Assembly: GCA_964630665.1 (NCBI GenBank)
Contig: CAZVVN010000016.1
Location: 1 to 52,280 of the forward strand
Origin: UBA9619 sp964630665
Lineage (GTDB): Bacteria > Pseudomonadota > Gammaproteobacteria > Arenicellales > UBA868
DNA length: 52,280 bases
Direction: 5' to 3'
Shown: one piece after another, positions 50,382 to 52,280 of the stretch
Layout: every line of letters starts with the position of its first letter
How positions within the stretch are numbered: the stretch's first letter is position 1
Position numbers and translations under genes: made by a program
The notes under the pieces: model-generated
Database searches by the model: none
The model's input: only the letters and a program-made list of their open reading frames with translations
What the model was told of the DNA's origin: nothing

Positions 50382-50480
50382 CGGTTAGTCAGACCTGCGC
50401 CTGCCTACTCCCACCCGGGCGCTTCCGGCAGCTGGCACGGTGAGTGACCCGATCTGCCAGAAATCAAACCAGCACTCGGG

Positions 50481-51227
50481 TCATGGCTGACGTCGAAGTA
50501 CGGGCGTCGCTCTTTCCGGAAGGATTCTCAGCATTTCTGGATCGGGCATTCTTGCGTCCATGAAGTGCATGGCAAGTCCGCGTCGTGGGCGAGCGGATTC
50601 GTTTTTCAGCGAACGGTGCGGCATCAGGCAGTGATGAATGGCAAAATCGCCGCTCTTGACCTCAGCCGGTACAGCACACGCATCATCTATCTCGGGGATC
50701 GCCAGATAGAAGCCTTTCTTTTGTGATGTGTCCCACAGCTGCTCGTGCTGCAGCAGTTGGTGATGATGCCCGGGCAGATACCACATGCAACCGTTTTCAA
50801 CGGTCGCATCGTCCAGGGCCAGCCAGACGGATATGGTCCGGTTCTCGGCAACCTTGAAATAATCGTTGTCTTGATGCCACCTGACCTCACCACCGGTGTG
50901 GGCAGGCTTGTATACCCCCTGGTAGTGGATCAGACGGATGTCCGGTCCGATCAGGCTTTCGACCAGGTCAAGCAGTCTCGAATCATTGATCAGCATACGA
51001 AAGACCGGGTGTCGCAAGTGCGCCGTGCGGATCTGGTAGACCTGAAAGTCCTCGTCACGATCAGAGCCCGATTGAACGTTCTCGAGAACCTGCTCCTGCT
51101 TCAACCGGTCGATGGTTTTCATGTAACAGTCCCGAAGGTGATCCACTTCGTCTGGGTCGAGGAAGCCGTCCGCAAGGACAAAGCCATTCTCAAAAAAGGC
51201 ATCGATCTGTTCCTGGTCGAGTCTCAA
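50481..51227 (-). CDS. Phytanoyl-CoA dioxygenase (PhyH) family protein
   Basis: The 248-residue Fe(II)/2OG oxygenase has EVRWHQDNDYFKV (His-x-Asp), SVWLALDDATVENGCMWYLPGHHH, the distal His in FAIHHCLMPHRSLKN and the 2OG Arg in RPRRGLAMHF. It is a different subgroup from the PhyH at 35383. It converges on the Rieske/flavoprotein operon with a 99-base gap. A short inverted repeat (GGCCGG/CCGGCC near 51284-51301) lies upstream of its start and might be a regulatory site. Confidence 0.88.
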   Translation of the reverse strand: MRLDQEQIDAFFENGFVLADGFLDPDEVDHLRDCYMKTIDRLKQEQVLENVQSGSDRDEDFQVYQIRTAHLRHPVFRMLINDSRLLDLVESLIGPDIRLIHYQGVYKPAHTGGEVRWHQDNDYFKVAENRTISVWLALDDATVENGCMWYLPGHHHQLLQHEQLWDTSQKKGFYLAIPEIDDACAVPAEVKSGDFAIHHCLMPHRSLKNESARPRRGLAMHFMDARMPDPEMLRILPERATPVLRRQP

Positions 51228-51490
51228 CGGCTTACCTTGGGTGTTCGGTTCGAGGTTTCAGCAAACGGAGAATAAACAGCAAGGTGGCCGGGCACAACCG
51301 GCCGCTAGGGGACCCAAGACCTGATCTCGCGCCTGATCCAGTAACATTCTCGGGCTAATTTTCTCGATGATGAAAAGTCAGTGGGCGGAGATCCCGGCGC
51401 ACTGCGACGGGCTACACAGCGGTCAGCCAGTGCTCATACTGGGGAAGTCGCCCGCGCGTTGTATTCCTATCGATCAAATACCAGACTCAT
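51228..51490. other. Intergenic gap without a supported gene
   Basis: These 263 bases between the PhyH gene and the partial M24 gene hold the GGCCGG...CCGGCC inverted repeat near 51284-51301 (6-base arms, 6-base loop, no T-tract). A short frame near the centre has no protein-like features. The region should contain the PhyH promoter. Confidence 0.4.
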
Positions 51491-52280
51491 CTAAACGACC
51501 TCCAGCGGCACATCGCCACCGCCAACCAGTTGCTCCAGACCCTCGCCGGTGAGGGCCCAGGTGCCACCCTGGATAATACCGATGTCCTCATGATCCAGTT
51601 GCAGGTAGGCGTGGAGCACGAAAACCATCCCGGGCGCCAGGGTCTCATCGAAACCGCGGCTGATCTGTAGAGTCTCGAGCCACACCGGGGGATACGCCAG
51701 ACCGATCCCGTAACCGAAGCGCATGTTGGCGTACGCCTCGAGCCCGGCTGCACATACCGGCACCAGCGAGGCGGTCTCGATATCGGCCACCCGGGCGCCC
51801 GGCCGGCAGGCAGCGATACCGGCTGCAAGTGACGCCCGGGCTACCTCGTAGAGCTCGGCTGCCCTGGAACCCGGTGTCCCGCAGGCCATAGTGTGCACAG
51901 CGGTGGCATGGTAACGGTGCGAGACCCCGGCAAACTCGAAGTGCACGAGATCACCGGTCTCGATGACCCGTGCTCTGGGCGTGGCGTGGCCTCCGGGGGT
52001 GCGGGGGCCACTGGAGATCTCGCTGGGAATGGCCCAGTAGTCGCTGCCCGATCTACGCATTGCGTCTTCGAGCACGGCGGCCACTTCGATCTCGGTTGCC
52101 CCCACCCGCAGGGCATCCCGGGCTGCCGCCAACCCCTGATTCGTATAGCCCGCGGCCTCGCGCACATAAGTCATTTCGGTCTCGGACTTGATGATCCTGA
52201 GATCGCCCAGCACCCGGGTCGCGTCGGTGATCTCGCCCGGTGCCAGCGCTGCGCTCAGTTCGGCGTAAAGCGCAGCGTTC
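51491..52280 (-). CDS. M24-family creatinase-like protein, N terminus outside the window
   Basis: The frame is open to the window edge, giving the C-terminal 262 residues. The sequence continues smoothly across 52213 (LYAELSAALAPGEITDATRVLGDLRIIKSETEM), so the real start lies beyond 52280. It fits the M24 pita-bread domain, but metal ligands are lost: FEFAGVSHRYHATAVHTMACG lacks the two Asp, FGYGIGLAYPP replaces GHGIGLxxHE, and VFVLHAYL has no Glu. A metal-free C-N hydrolase is likelier than a peptidase. Confidence 0.82.
   Translation of the reverse strand, partial: NAALYAELSAALAPGEITDATRVLGDLRIIKSETEMTYVREAAGYTNQGLAAARDALRVGATEIEVAAVLEDAMRRSGSDYWAIPSEISSGPRTPGGHATPRARVIETGDLVHFEFAGVSHRYHATAVHTMACGTPGSRAAELYEVARASLAAGIAACRPGARVADIETASLVPVCAAGLEAYANMRFGYGIGLAYPPVWLETLQISRGFDETLAPGMVFVLHAYLQLDHEDIGIIQGGTWALTGEGLEQLVGGGDVPLEVV

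Noticed and set aside
50446..50482. Inverted repeat GACCCGA...TCGGGTC between converging genes
   Set aside because: The loop of 23 bases and the lack of a T-tract make a terminator unlikely, and no other evidence supports a function.
1..52280. CRISPR arrays, transposases, phage structural genes or toxin-antitoxin pairs
   Set aside because: No regularly spaced repeats and no transposase, integrase, capsid or toxin families were recognised anywhere in the window.

Overview
The window (52,280 bases) reads as chromosomal DNA of a GC-rich proteobacterium, most likely a gammaproteobacterium. The pointers are DsbB, a LemA/M48 protease pair, and the DUF3144, DUF4864 and CPXCG small proteins. The many phytanoyl-CoA-dioxygenase-like, Rieske and amidase genes fit a heterotrophic, possibly marine or host-associated, scavenger. 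This placement is inference; no rRNA, intact tRNA or taxonomic marker is present. Gene density is high, and no transposase, CRISPR array or phage structural gene was seen.

Region 1 (1-11 kb) is mostly housekeeping: a YbaK-type deacylase, lemA with an M48 membrane protease, small conserved proteins, a fatty-acid desaturase, dsbB, and an iorA-iorB pair (indolepyruvate:ferredoxin oxidoreductase). Region 2 (11-17 kb) looks like nitrogen scavenging: two amidase-signature hydrolases, a RidA deaminase and guanine deaminase. Region 3 (17-28 kb) has a Cas4-like/DEDD nuclease (DUF2779), a PuuB-like flavoprotein and an SDR. It also has a reductive-independent uracil catabolism cluster (URC1, URC4, upp), a creatinase-like M24 protein and a DUF1989 protein. 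URC catabolism is known to release urea and a C3 semialdehyde; the SDR and the DUF1989 protein could serve those products (inference).

Region 4 (28-33.5 kb) is a mixed set: arylamine N-acetyltransferase, GFA, DUF2000, SDR, an enolase-superfamily enzyme, DUF6498 and a cupin. Region 5 (33.5-38.6 kb) is the most striking block. Six minus-strand genes run hydratase (MhpD-like), ArpA/BesD-family Fe(II)/2-oxoglutarate oxygenase, VOC metalloprotein, PhyH oxygenase, TauD-like oxygenase, alpha/beta hydrolase. This combines three different Fe(II)/2OG oxygenase families with the three enzyme types of a meta-cleavage pathway.

Region 6 (38.7-46.1 kb) is lower in GC and patchy. It holds a GNAT acetyltransferase, an AT-rich methyltransferase directly abutting the 3' half of a tRNA-Lys gene (probable attachment-site scar), and a four-gene run of two tiny proteins, a luciferase-like oxidoreductase and a beta-lactamase-fold hydrolase. 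An isoprenylcysteine-methyltransferase-like protein, a GFA protein and a truncated GYD-domain fragment follow. Region 7 (46.1-52.3 kb) has a tight plus-strand operon of two different Rieske oxygenase alpha subunits and a dimethylglycine/trimethylamine-dehydrogenase-like flavoprotein. The first Rieske protein carries Glu at the bridging position, as in quaternary-amine oxygenases. This suggests stepwise N-demethylation of a methylated amine. A second PhyH oxygenase and a second creatinase-like M24 protein, cut by the window edge, close the window.
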